In this document: one piece after another, positions 12,554 through 22,388 of the stretch | Position numbering within the stretch: the stretch's first letter is position 1 | Layout of the letters: every line of letters starts with the position of its first letter | Source: Massospora cicadina | Lineage: Eukaryota > Entomophthoromycota > Entomophthoromycetes > Entomophthorales > Entomophthoraceae | Length of the DNA stretch: 64,000 nt | Reading direction: 5' to 3' | NCBI GenBank assembly: GCA_022478985.1 | Contig: JAKSZP010000174.1 | Location: forward strand, 94,664-158,663 | Translations under genes and position numbers: made by a program | Notes under the pieces: generated by a model | What the model was told of the DNA's origin: nothing | What the model saw: only the letters and a program-made list of their open reading frames with translations | Database searches by the model: none

Positions 12554-14439
12554 TTACAGTTTCATCTGATGAAGACTCCTAATCTTGGTGAAATTATATA
12601 AGCACTCAATAATCACACCCACCAGGCTCAGTTCATCATTGGTAGAATCCCAATTATAATAAAGAGGAACTTGTTGTCTGCCTACCTCCAAAGTATTTTC
12701 TTCAAAGTTAACTTTCAGTCCAAACTTACTCATAAAAGAGGCCCCAATAAGCAAATGTAGTTATCATATGGTAAGATGATGGTGGGAGCAGACAAAATTT
12801 AAGTGCCAAAACTCAATGGCAAGGAGCTATATTCTCCTAGTAAAGTTGTCGCATTAGGCCTGTGGTACTATATTCTTTGCAGTGATCAATACCAGGTTTG
12901 ATCTCCAATTTTTCAAGGCGTTTGAAGAAACAACGTTGATAGGTGCTCCACTGTCCACAATTGCATAAACTGGATGGTTGTACACTAATATCCATGCAAG
13001 AGCCCTCATCATTATGATCTGGACCAGAGAGTGTATGAATAAATAGTGTATCTGCTTGACTTAAATAATCATAGAAATCATTATTTATCTTGGGCTGCAA
13101 AACCATATCTGCCATTGTAGTTATATTTTAGGGAGTGTTTCCCTGACAAGGGTGGTTTTCATTGGGTTTAAATCATTATCTGGGATTTGGAAATTGTCAG
13201 AAGAAGTAGAATAACTTGATTCTACTCCTCCAGGCTTTTCCTGAATTCTTGTCATTGGTAGTGGTTAGTAGATGAATACTTGACTTCTTTTTGGGTGACT
13301 TAGTTTGAGGAGCACTAAAAGAAAGGGCGCAACACTGGAGGTAATTTATCACTTTGGTGATGGTAGTATTGGTATTCAACACAGGTAACATAGCCTGATA
13401 TAACTCTTTTTGGGGTTCACATGCGTGGCAGAATGCAATATGATCATTGTAGTGACTCAGTACTTCAGCTCCATACAATACTTGGGTTTCATAATAGAAG
13501 CGTTCTGAAAAATTCAAGACTTCTTTACCTGGTTTAAAGGTGATAGCCAGGAAAAGCAGTTTTTGGCTCATCATTAGTTCTGCTCCATCAAATTTATCAA
13601 TGATACTTTTTTAGCATTGAGATAGTACATACCAGCTTCAGTAATTTATAGTAGTACCAATCCTTGGCTATAGGGATCCAGTAAGTTCATCATTGTGGTC
13701 AGTTTGGTATGATCATCATTATTTCCCATTGTGATTCCAAAGAGCCATACAAAGGTATAAATATTTTCTTGTCTATAAAATTTTGGCAGATTAAAATGGT
13801 TAACTGAGTGAGAAGGTGCCACAGGAACGGCTGGTTCAGAAGTAACAGAAGTGGCAATCTATATGGAAGGGCTGGTGGTAGGAGCTGATAAAGGCACAGC
13901 CATTAATACATTGGGCTTAGTGGCCAAAGCTTTATCCATAGAATTTTCAAAAGTAAAATCTGATGAAACAGCTGAGCTTGGCGCCCGCCTCCTCTTATGA
14001 GTGGTATGCTTAAACTCTTGGTGGAGTTGCTTTACTACACTAGTAAAATGTTGTCATTCCACCACCAATTTTTGGTCAGTTTTGTCCTGCTGATAAACAG
14101 CAAAATTTAACCAAAAAGTTAAGGTTTTGATTTTCTGGTCCTGATATTGGATCAGGCAGCGTAAAGCTTTTAACTCTTGATAGATTTCAGCAATAGCAGG
14201 AACTTTTTCATATGCTGGTTTATTTTGTAAATAATGTTCCATCCACTTTGGCTGCGATGCTTTTGCCTGATGGGCCTCTTACCATAATCAAGTTTGGCAT
14301 AAGGAATATACAGCTGGTTGCTCTGACTATCAACACTAGAATATTGCATGTTGAGGGTTTCTTGTATATAAGAGACAAGGTACCAAAAGTGGCCCCTATA
14401 GTGAGCACCAAATGTTGCAGTTTGGTGCTTGTGCATCAA
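12554..14439 (-). pseudogene. E2 gag-protease, degenerate
   Basis: Broken minus-strand frames in order: N-terminal region at 14439-14054 with a short heptad-like helix (IYQELKALRCLIQYQDQKIK); gag core at 13574-13197 with NFSERFYYETQ, matching G3 SFDERFYHTAQ; a linker at 13115-12837; and a protease C-terminal piece at 12754-12554 with MLIGASFMSKF, matching G3 MLIGTQFMIEY. The catalytic Asp motif was not found intact. The protein would form the virus-like particle; without pol the element would depend on a helper. Confidence 0.6.
14399..14410 (-). promoter_or_regulatory. Primer-binding site of E2
   Basis: Minus strand TGGTGCTCACTA, 2 nt inside the 5' LTR. It is identical over 12 nt to the G3 site at 55213-55230, indicating the same tRNA primer. 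Confidence 0.6.
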
Positions 14440-15062
14440 TCACAACTGCACAGATAGAACTTTGTATATAAATAAATAGGGAACAGTATGTAGACATTAA
14501 TTCTAAGGCCCAAAGATAACAAAATTTATTGTCAAAGATTTATATTAAAACAGCTAAAAATTAGCTAGGTGAAAAAGAGTTCCCTATAATTTTATATTCT
14601 TGTCATAATAAACTTCACAACAGATAACAAGCAGTGCATAGCTATTCTGGAAAATGGTAGACATCATTGGCTTGGATTTTTGGGAGCAAAACTCTTGATA
14701 ATTGTTTTATGCCAGCAGGGCAAGGGAGAAAGTAAGAAAAGGAAATAATAATAAAATGAGATTCAATTTACAAAGCCATACCAAACATAAATCAGTAGAG
14801 AAGGATTCAGTGCAAAATACTGGTAGGGTGGTAAGAATTTGATCCTCAATAGCTATAAAGCTACATATAAAAAGTTGGAGTGTGAGTAAGGGAAACCACT
14901 GTAACTTAATTCAGTGAATTTTCAGCAATGTTGGGACAATCTGCCATAACTTAATTTGACAAATTAAATTTGTGATGAAGCCTGAGGAATTGAACCCTTA
15001 GTCTGTAATAAAGAAAATAAAAATAAAATAAAGAGAATGGTCGGTCAAACCAAATTGCAACA
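14413..15062 (-). repeat. E2 5' LTR
   Basis: About 650 bp with perfect 7-bp terminal inverted bases TGTTGCA/TGCAACA. Partner of 11346-11993; divergence by eye is considerable, so the insertion is old. Confidence 0.75.
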
Positions 15063-15347
15063 CCTATATAACTGCCTTAATTAGTTCACCTTCTTCCCAA
15101 TTAAGGATGCTATTATCATCTATGATATAATAACTTATACCTAATTTTAAGGCTGCTTGTATGCAAAGTGGCCTCATGGTATTAACTTATTTATATCTTT
15201 TCAAGTAGTGCATCAACTTTGATGCACTGAGGCAAATTGTAGTGTTGACTATATAAAATTGACTATTAGTGCACTTAAATATGGATAGTCTAAATAGAGC
15301 ATATCTAGTGCTATGAGAGGTCTGCTGATATCCTAATTAGAGGTATA

Positions 15348-15438
15348 TCATATATGAGTATTATTTGGAAAGTAAGGTCTGAATAACTCATTTTTTATAA
15401 GAAATTGAACCTTACTTTCCAAATAACCCTCATATCAT
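15348..15438. repeat. Long imperfect hairpin
   Basis: Arms of roughly 30 bp around a loop of about 20 nt: TTATTTGGAAAGTAAGGT on the left, and its complement ACCTTACTTTCCAAATAA on the right, extended by TATATGAG and CTCATATCATA. It could be a small MITE or foldback element; no target duplication was identified. Confidence 0.6.
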
Positions 15439-16709
15439 AATTTTTCCATTATTTTTTACTCATCATTTTATGATAAAGCTAGAATTGGGCTAGCTTTGGG
15501 ATAATTCCATATTAATTAAATATTATTACACCCAAAATCCTCCCAATTATGAGAATAAAATTGCCTTCAACTAGGCTGGTAAAATTATTATTTGGTCAAT
15601 TTATGGGCTAAATTGACTTGGGGAAATTAATTATAGCCATTTGCCATGACCAGCAGAGGATTGGCATAGTGTTAGTGAACTCATCAAATAGATTTGTATG
15701 GCCAGGAGATACCAAGATTTATATAATACTGGCATCTGGCCAACTAATAAAATATCATTAATAATCAAAACACCATTCATTGAGCATCATTTATTAATTA
15801 TTGTCTATCAGTTATATTTTTGTCTGTTATCTAATGACTGTATTTGATGAGTAGTGTATATGCTTATAATTTCCTAAGAGAAGTACTCTGCTTATTTACC
15901 TGCTGAAAAAGTAGTCCCAATTGTTTAAGATAAATTCCTATTTGACTATGAAGACAGAAGGTCTCATATTTTATATAGCCAGTAGATTTAAGAATAGTGA
16001 GTTCACTGGAGTTACTTGACTTTTTTGAGGATATTTGGAATATCCACTTCAAGGTTACAACCTGGAGGTTTCTTTATAAAGCAAGCTTATACCCTCAACT
16101 TCCCTTGGTAAGTAATTTAGCTTGCACCATCAGCTAAAACTTAACACTCAATTTATAAAACATCTTTACATGATACTGAAAAGAAGCACAGTTTGGTTAG
16201 CTTAACTTTAATTATATTTCTCTTTATAGTTTAAAGGCTAAATTAACAAGGTCACATGAAAAGGAGCAGAAATTATATAAATCCTTTTCACATCCAATGT
16301 TTTTTAAACAACAAAAAAATAGATTATCAAATTTATAAAATCTGTGCAAAGCAGATTAAAAACAAAACTTATACACATTTTTACTTAACAAAAATGGTAA
16401 GGCAAAAGATTAAAAAACATACATATCTATCACCAGGCAAGACACACATAGATCAGGAGTTCTTAAATCCAGCGCAGTAGGGCTTGCTCATATGATACTC
16501 CAGGCAAATGTGGTTTAATCCAAAGAAACAATAGATGATATAAACATACAGGACTCTAGTCCAGCCGTAAAGTTCAAGTTTCTTGACGATAAAATAATTA
16601 GGACAAGGGGTAGAATCTTTTAGTTAACGATATGGTGGCCGCCTAGCAAGGAATTCGGCACCACTTTGAAATTTTAAGTATACTTTACAAAGGCGGATAT
16701 TCCTGAAGG
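15439..16709. other. AT-rich intergenic stretch
   Basis: No recognisable gene. The lysine-rich open frame at 16256-16480 looks like low-complexity AT DNA. The last 200 bp lie downstream of the host gene and probably include its 3' untranslated region. Confidence 0.4.
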
Positions 16710-17816
16710 TTACTCCCCGCCAAGGTCAATAGGCTCCTGGCGGAGCTTCTCTTGGTCTCTCAGGGTTTGCGAAGAGACTAAACATTAGTAACCGACGCAA
16801 AATCTTTAACTTACTATAACGGTCAAGACCTTTACCAAATTGTCGAAGACATATCCACCCGAGAATGTAGCTAGAAATCAGAAACACAAGCGAAAGACAC
16901 GCTACAAATTAGCATAGTGAGACGAAAGCCGAATACCGAACAGCGACAAAAGTATCGAAAGGAACGGTATTTCTCCAGGGTCCACAAGCGATAGATTTTA
17001 AACCCAAAGTATATTGCGCCCAGAAAGAAGCCAAACAAATTCAACCAAAGCAAGAATTTGTTTTCGCGCTTCACTCCCCGTACCCCTAGCCATAGGACGC
17101 ATAATATGAGGGGAACAGAGGCAATAGTGAGATAGTATTCAGCATCTTTATCCGCTACAAGAAACAGAAATTGGCTGATGAACCCGATAAAGAAGAAGAC
17201 ATCAAACTTTAAGACCATAAGAAACGAATGAAACATTAACAGCATCCCTATAAAAATTAGTCAAAATCAAATAAAAACTCAACTTCTCATCTGCAGGTCC
17301 GAACCACGATACGGTAGATGCTCCAGCCAAACTCAGTGTACAGCTTATAACTGAAGTAGGACAGGAATATTTGGCTAATGCCAATAAAACCAGCAACGAT
17401 TGCAACGTACTTTTTAACCTTGCCCCTCGCAGGACCAAAAGCGTTGGGGTCAGTTTCAAATATCCTCACCAACTGGGTATACTGGAAGATGGAATATACA
17501 AGCGTCATGAGGTTGAACACCAAGATACCAAAAAATCTGCAAAATGTTCCTGAAGTAGATCTAATTTAATCAGTATCGAAAAAAGAATAAACTTACAGAT
17601 CTTAGGGCGAGAATTATTTGAAACAACTGGGAAAACATGAAGAGAACGAGATACACCAGCATGGATTGGAAAGGAATCGTAAACGAACCGTTCAGCAGAA
17701 GAGACGTTTACAACGCCAACTTTAGAAGTGGTGTTCTTGACTTCTTTAACATTGCTGATCGTACCAAAGATAATCCCCTCTAAGCCAATGACCACCACAC
17801 CCTGTAGGAGGGACAT
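16710..17816 (-). CDS. Probable UPF0658-type Golgi membrane protein, five exons, possible frameshifts
   Basis: Multi-span membrane protein resembling the fungal UPF0658 Golgi family, whose biochemical role is unknown. Family-like stretches on the minus strand: LLQGVVVIGLE near the N-terminus, VYLVLFMFSQLFQIILAL, VFNLMTLVYSIFQYTQLV, FLSYFSYKLYTEFGW, VLKFDVFFFIGF and ICLRQFGKGLDRY. Proposed exons: 17816-17597, 17549-17284, 17247-16937, 16901-16815, 16777-16710 (TAA). The four introns of 47, 36, 35 and 37 nt begin GT and end AG; the last three have CTAAT-like branch sites (GACTAAT, TGCTAAT, TACTAAT). The last two junctions keep phase exactly. Four one-base shifts near 17680, 17530, 17295 and 16960 lie in or beside short homopolymers, so either the assembly has indels or the gene is decaying. 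The first-intron acceptor is uncertain and an upstream exon is possible. Confidence 0.65.
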
Positions 17817-18390
17817 AATTATAAAATGATACCGGTGATAAGATTGGATCTAGTCATAAATTAACCTAGGAATAACCCCAAACCTACCCATGGACTACTC
17901 GACAGGGAAGATATTTTGAGCATATTCCAAGTTTGAAGTTCCCAGAGCAACCAGTGCGTAAGGTGGTTGACATCCTTAACTTTAAGTGGCGACACAGCAA
18001 CCAAGGAGTTGTTATTCAGTAAGAACAAGCCTATTGGTCAAAATTAAATGCAGCAACGTGCCAACGCAAGGAACCTCTGAATGCGGCAGGTGCCACTTAC
18101 CCCTGAAATCATGTCAACTTGGCATGTTACGCAGTTTCGCTTGCTGATTGAGCCGCTCGAGTGCTGACGGCTAAATACCAGAAAATTATTTGCAACCAAT
18201 CATAATAATTACCACTAAAAGGAATATATGATTTGAGAAACAGTTGCACGGAAATAAACTTAACATGGTGCTGTGGCTCACCAAAACATCTAAGCATTGA
18301 CTTATTTAATTATAAATCTGTCAAGTAATATGGCTATTATTCGATGCATCAAGTATAGTTTGATATCATGCCAGCCAAAAATAGAAATTA
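17817..18390. other. Intergenic region upstream of the host gene
   Basis: No open frame or repeat that I recognise. It should hold the promoter and perhaps a first exon of the host gene, but no clear TATA box or start stands out. Confidence 0.35.
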
Positions 18391-18397
18391 CTAAAAA

Positions 18398-18720
18398 CCG
18401 AGTTTGTAGTTTTTAACCGACTTTGGAAAAGGAGAAGGTTCTCAATTCGACCTGTATGTTTTTTTAGATGTTTGTTCGCGCATAACTCTGAAAATACTGG
18501 ACCGATTTGGATGATCATCTTCAAAATCGAGGATGCTCTAACTTAGATCCCATTTTACTTTTGTAAGTATTGGGCAAGTATCTGCCCATTAATTTAGTAA
18601 ATATATCAAATTGGATTGGAAGCGATGGATACTTGTGGGACTAACACAACTCCGGATAAACTTCTTTCCGGCATCGGTGAAGCGATAGCTTCGAAGCATT
18701 TTTGATATGTCCTATGGCTT
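18398..18720. repeat. Dispersed repeat with AACCGACTTTGGAAAAGGAG motif
   Basis: Contains AACCGACTTTGGAAAAGGAG then AAGGTTCTCAATTCGACC, a T-run, and GTTCGCGCATAACTCTG before GACCGATTTGGATGAT. From memory this closely resembles a short repeat common in arthropod genomes. Its 3' part (18650-18720, GGATAAACTT...GGTGAAGCGATAGCTTCGAA) is homologous to 20840-20875 plus 26287-26300, that is, to the two sides of the LINE, and so serves as an empty-site copy. Confidence 0.55.
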
Positions 18721-18778
18721 GGGGGTTGTTCAAAATTCAGTCAGTATGAGCTCATAGCGGGACGAGCTTAAATCATTA

Positions 18779-19003
18779 TAGATGGCTATCGTTTTTGCAT
18801 AATTTGACCAATAAACTCATCTAACTTTAATAAAAATGACTTATTTTAGATAGCGATCAATAAATTTACATAGATTGACTAATAAAGGCAACCAAATCGA
18901 ATAAAATGAATCACTGTAGATGGCGATCAGTAAATTCAGCATACATTGACCAATAAAATCATCTAAATTTAATAAAATGAGTATTGTAGATGGTGATCAG
19001 TAA
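18779..19003. repeat. Tandem array, about 70-bp unit
   Basis: Four starts of TAGATGGCGATCAGTAA-like units at 18779, 18847, 18917 and 18987, spaced 68-70 bp. Each has AATTGACCAATAAA and TTTAATAAAATGA in order. The fourth unit is interrupted by the SINE. Confidence 0.75.
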
Positions 19004-19265
19004 GGGACCTCTACCGCTGCCTCCCCGAGTTCGATCCCGGTAGTGAACTTTGGGTAGGGGACGATTATGACTGTGTTGGCGTTGCGCACCAATGCCCTGA
19101 ACCGAGATAGCGAATAGCAAAGGCGGTCCATGGAGTTCCTGGCCTATCATACACCGCGCATGGAGGTTTTCCGGGTTTTATCCTCCTTTCCCATTTTCTT
19201 CACTTCCCCTCATCGGTGCGGTATCGTCCCCAGGTTGGCCCACCTCGAATAAAAATTTAAAAATT
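19004..19265 (+). mobile_element. tRNA-like SINE, copy 1, with 17-bp target duplication
   Basis: A 262-bp retroposon flanked by perfect TAGATGGTGATCAGTAA at 18987-19003 and 19266-19282; the uninterrupted site exists at about 20181 in the sister repeat. Near its 5' end it carries GAGTTCGATCCCGG, fitting an RNA polymerase III B box inside a T-arm-like stem, and CTACCG...CGGTAG that can pair. No convincing A box was seen, so the 5' tRNA half may be truncated. The 3' end, GTCCCCAGGTTGGCCCACCT then CGAATAAAAATTT, resembles the LINE 3' end at 20.9 kb. It has no coding capacity; the open frames across it are accidental. Confidence 0.8.
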
Positions 19266-19542
19266 TAGATGGTGATCAGTAAATTTAGTATAATTTGACC
19301 AATAAAATCATTTAAATTTAATAAAATGAATTATTAGTATATTTATTTATAAGATACTATATATAAAATATATACAATGAGTTTTATTTTATAGAAAAAT
19401 AGTAAGGGGTTAAAAAGGATATATAGAGATAGTAATATTTAATAAAAGTAGGAAAAGGAGCCACTTTTAAAAATGCACTAATTTTTTTGGGGGGAAGAAC
19501 TGAGGGTAAAGATTTTTTTAGGAAAAAAGAACTTCCTTGAAA

Positions 19543-19900
19543 AACTTTTTTGGGAAAAAAAACCTCCTTTAAAAAAAGCTCTAAAAAGTATGAAATAATT
19601 GAGAAATTAAGCCTACTCAATAAAACCTTTTTTGAAGCTGGCACTATATTTTAACTGACTTATAATAGGTATTTATAATTTATATACCTAGTACTATTTA
19701 TCCTAAGTTGCTTATAGTTTACACTTGGACCTAATCCAGACATAAGATATAATTTGTATTTATGAGCAAAATTCTATAATTCAGTTTAAAATATGGCGCC
19801 AAATTCAAAAAGTGTTTTCTTGAGTAGGCTTAATTTCTCAATTATTTTATAGTTTTTAGAGCTTTTTTAAAGGAGGTTCTTTTTTCCCAAAAAATTTTTA
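19543..19900. mobile_element. Foldback element, copy 1
   Basis: About 358 bp, palindromic over most of its length. The left arm has GGGAAAAAA..CCTCCTTTAAA, GCTCTAAAAAGTATGAAATA and GAGAAATTAAGCCTACTCAA; the right arm has their complements, with an AT-rich centre of roughly 80 bp. There is no coding capacity. It is repeated at 20427-20788 and in diverged form at 28.1-29.1 kb. Confidence 0.7.
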
Positions 19901-19970
19901 TATGTCCTATGGCTGGGGGTATTAAATTTCAGTCAGTATGAGCTCATAGCAGGATGAGCTTAAATCATTA

Positions 19971-20250
19971 TAGATGGCTATTAATTTTATATAATTTGAC
20001 CAATAAACTTATCTAAATTTGATAAAACTGAATTATTTTAGATAGCAATCAATAAAGTTACCATAAATTGACTAATAAAAGCAACCAAATCTAATAAAAT
20101 GAATTACTGTAGATGGCGATCAGTAAATTCAGCATATATTGACTAATAAAATTATCTAAATTTAATAAAATGAAGTATTGTAGATGGTGATCAGTAAATT
20201 TAGTATAATTTGACCAATAAAATCAACAAAATTTAAAAATTGAATTATTA
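19971..20250. repeat. Tandem array, about 70-bp unit, second copy
   Basis: Unit starts at 19971, 20039, 20110 and 20181, matching the array at 18779. The fourth unit, TAGATGGTGATCAGTAAATT, is the unoccupied SINE target. Confidence 0.75.
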
Positions 20251-20426
20251 GTATATTTGTTTATAAGATACTATATATAATAGATATACAATGAGTTTTA
20301 ATTTTATAGAGAAATAGTAAGGGGTCAAAAACAATATATAGAGATAGTAATATTTAATAAAAGTAGGAATAAGAGCTACTTTTAAAAATGCACTAATTTT
20401 TTGAGGGGAAAAGAGCTAGTGGTAAA

Positions 20427-20788
20427 GTTTTTTTTGGGAAAAAAGAACCTCCTTTAAAAAAAGCTCTAAAAAGTATGAAATAATTGAGAAATTAAGCCTA
20501 CTCAATAAAACCCTTTTTGAAGTTGGTGCCATATTTTAACTGACTTATAATATGTATTTATAATTTATATACTTAGTACTATTTATCCTAAGTTGCTTAT
20601 AGTTTACACTTGGACCCAATCCAGAAATAAAATATAATTTTGTATTTATAAGCAAAATTCTATAATTCAGTTTAAAATATGGTGTCAAATTCAAAAAGGG
20701 TTTTATTGAGTAGGCTTAATTTTTCAATTATTTCATACTTTTTAGAGCTTTTTTTAAAGGAGGTTTTTTTCCCAAAAAAATTTTTATA
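20427..20788. mobile_element. Foldback element, copy 2
   Basis: About 362 bp with the same arms and centre as 19543-19900, differing by scattered substitutions and small indels. Confidence 0.7.
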
Positions 20789-21375
20789 TTAAAGTTTACC
20801 AAAAGCAATGGTGGTTAATTGTAAGTCTAAATTTATCGCTGGATAAACTTACTTTTGACATTGGTGAATCAATAGTTTTTTTTTTATTTATTTGAGGATG
20901 GCCAACCAGGGGACTGACACATCTGATATGTAGGGAAAGGAAAGTAAGGAGGGAGGAGCACACTAAGCATTGGAACCAGAAAGATAGGACAAGACATGGT
21001 ACAGTTGGATGTGGCTAGTAGCCATGAGTTGTGGGTGACTATGACCTTAAGAGATTTGCAGCTCAAGAGCTAGTAGGGTGTACCACCTATAGAGATTGTG
21101 AGGTTTTCAGTGTCACATTGAAGAAACCAGATTGGTAGCCAGTTTCCCATCTGTTTCTTACATTTGTGTTTTAGTGATCTGAATATCCAGGCCTGGAAGT
21201 GGTCAGCCAAATGGCTGTGGAACCTGATGATAGCTTGGTTAATGTTGTGAAAGATCCCGTTGAAGGCATCAAGGGCAATTGTGTGAATGGACCATATTGC
21301 AATACTCACAATCAAAGCCCTTAGCGTCTGGGGGATAGGTGAGATTGTGTTGAGTGCTAGGATATCTTGGGATAG

Positions 21376-21708
21376 TCAGAATTCAGCTGATGGTGATTGC
21401 TGGAATAAGTACATCATATTGACCCAGATAATCTTGAATGGTGGGCACTCTTCCAGGTAGTGGGCTAGTGTGTTGGGTCTGCCACAGATGGCGCATGATT
21501 TGAACATTGAGAAGGTGCAGTCAGCTGTTCTAAACGTGCAACGCATGTAGTGCCACACTGTGGAGCTCACTTGTGGGGATAAGAGGGGGCAAGTGATGAG
21601 GTCCCACACCTTCCTTTGGGTGCGCAAGTCATATGGGACGTCTTGGTAATCTAGATAGTCAATCCAGGATAGAGGGAAAGGTGGTAGTGGGGTAGGTGCG
21701 CTGGTCAC
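21376..21708 (-). pseudogene. LINE ORF2 C-terminal region with CCHC finger
   Basis: C-terminal part of ORF2. It carries CAICGRPNTLAHYLEEC (C-x2-C-x7-H-x4-C), the finger typically found after the reverse transcriptase in Tad1/I-like LINEs, preceded by TVWHYMRCTF. It may help RNA binding or target-primed reverse transcription. Confidence 0.75.
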
Positions 21709-22388
21709 AGTTTGTCCTCTGTGGAGTCATGCATACTCTATTGGTGGGTTAGTATCTTCATATTGTTGTGCATAGGAGAAACTCCAATCCCCTTGTCTTA
21801 GGGTGTACAGGATGCGTTTGAAGTAGCAGTTGGTGTTGTGCGGTCCTGTGGCTGTTGGGTGTGTTGTTAGGTACTTTATCAGTGTTGTAGGGTTAAAAAG
21901 GGCACCTCAGGTGTAGTGCCCTTGCAAAGTTGGTTTAGGCTGCCTTGGCTCAGTGGGGGGAAAGTGGGTTGGGTGACATTGTCATAGCTATCCATGAGCC
22001 AAAGATTTGTGTTGCTCATTTCAAGAAGTTGAGCAGCCCCATCCCATCTTTCTTCCATGGGCCATACATGGTCTCCAGCCTGACTGGTGCGCGGTATCCA
22101 GACCACAGCCATTTCTGCAGGAGCTTGTAGACTGCGTTGGTAAAGTTGGTGGAGAAAGGAACTGTGTGAGCAGTAAACTATAACTTTAACAATATTGGGG
22201 AGCTGGCTAAAACAACCCTTCCAGCTAAACTAGCTTTACTCTTCCGCATGCTTGTCATTCTTTTTGTGATGTTGTCCAATATTTTGGTTTCAATGGTGAC
22301 AAGTGCCTATCCACCAGCCTCAAGCCATATTCCCAGATGATGGACTGGGTTGGTGGCAGGGTGGGGTTGAAGGGTAAGCACAGTGGTT

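Larger units (their letters stand above)
11346..15062 (-). mobile_element. E2: complete pol-less LTR retrotransposon (gag-protease only)
   Basis: Two direct LTRs (11346-11993 and 14413-15062) enclose about 2.4 kb. Both begin with TGTTGCA; the right one ends in the exact complement TGCAACA and the left in TTTCACA. The flanks are CCCAT and CCTAT, a 5-bp target duplication with one change. The interior, read on the minus strand, contains a primer-binding site, gag and a protease remnant but is too short for reverse transcriptase and integrase. It resembles the gag-only elements known from plants as TR-GAGs and shares family with G3. Confidence 0.75.
18700..20790. repeat. Tandem duplication of an AT-rich unit (two copies)
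   Basis: Copy 1 (about 18709-19898) and copy 2 (about 19899-20788) share the same order: ATATGTCCTATGGCT..GGGG, the phrase AGTCAGTATGAGCTCATAGC, an array of about 70-bp units, a spacer, and a foldback element. Copy 1 is longer by roughly the length of the SINE plus its target duplication. The SINE therefore entered copy 1 after the duplication. Confidence 0.7.

Noticed and set aside
16256..16480. 74-codon lysine- and isoleucine-rich frame
   Set aside because: Composition follows the AT-rich DNA; no motif, no homolog in mind, and no sign of selection.
19020..19055. Complete tRNA gene at the SINE B box
   Set aside because: Only a T-arm-like hairpin is present; no acceptor, D or anticodon arm could be assembled.
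18959..19150. Minus-strand open frame across the SINE
   Set aside because: It lies over SINE copy 1 and its flank. A similar frame over copy 2 (27747-28013) comes from the same non-coding repeat. No protein motif.
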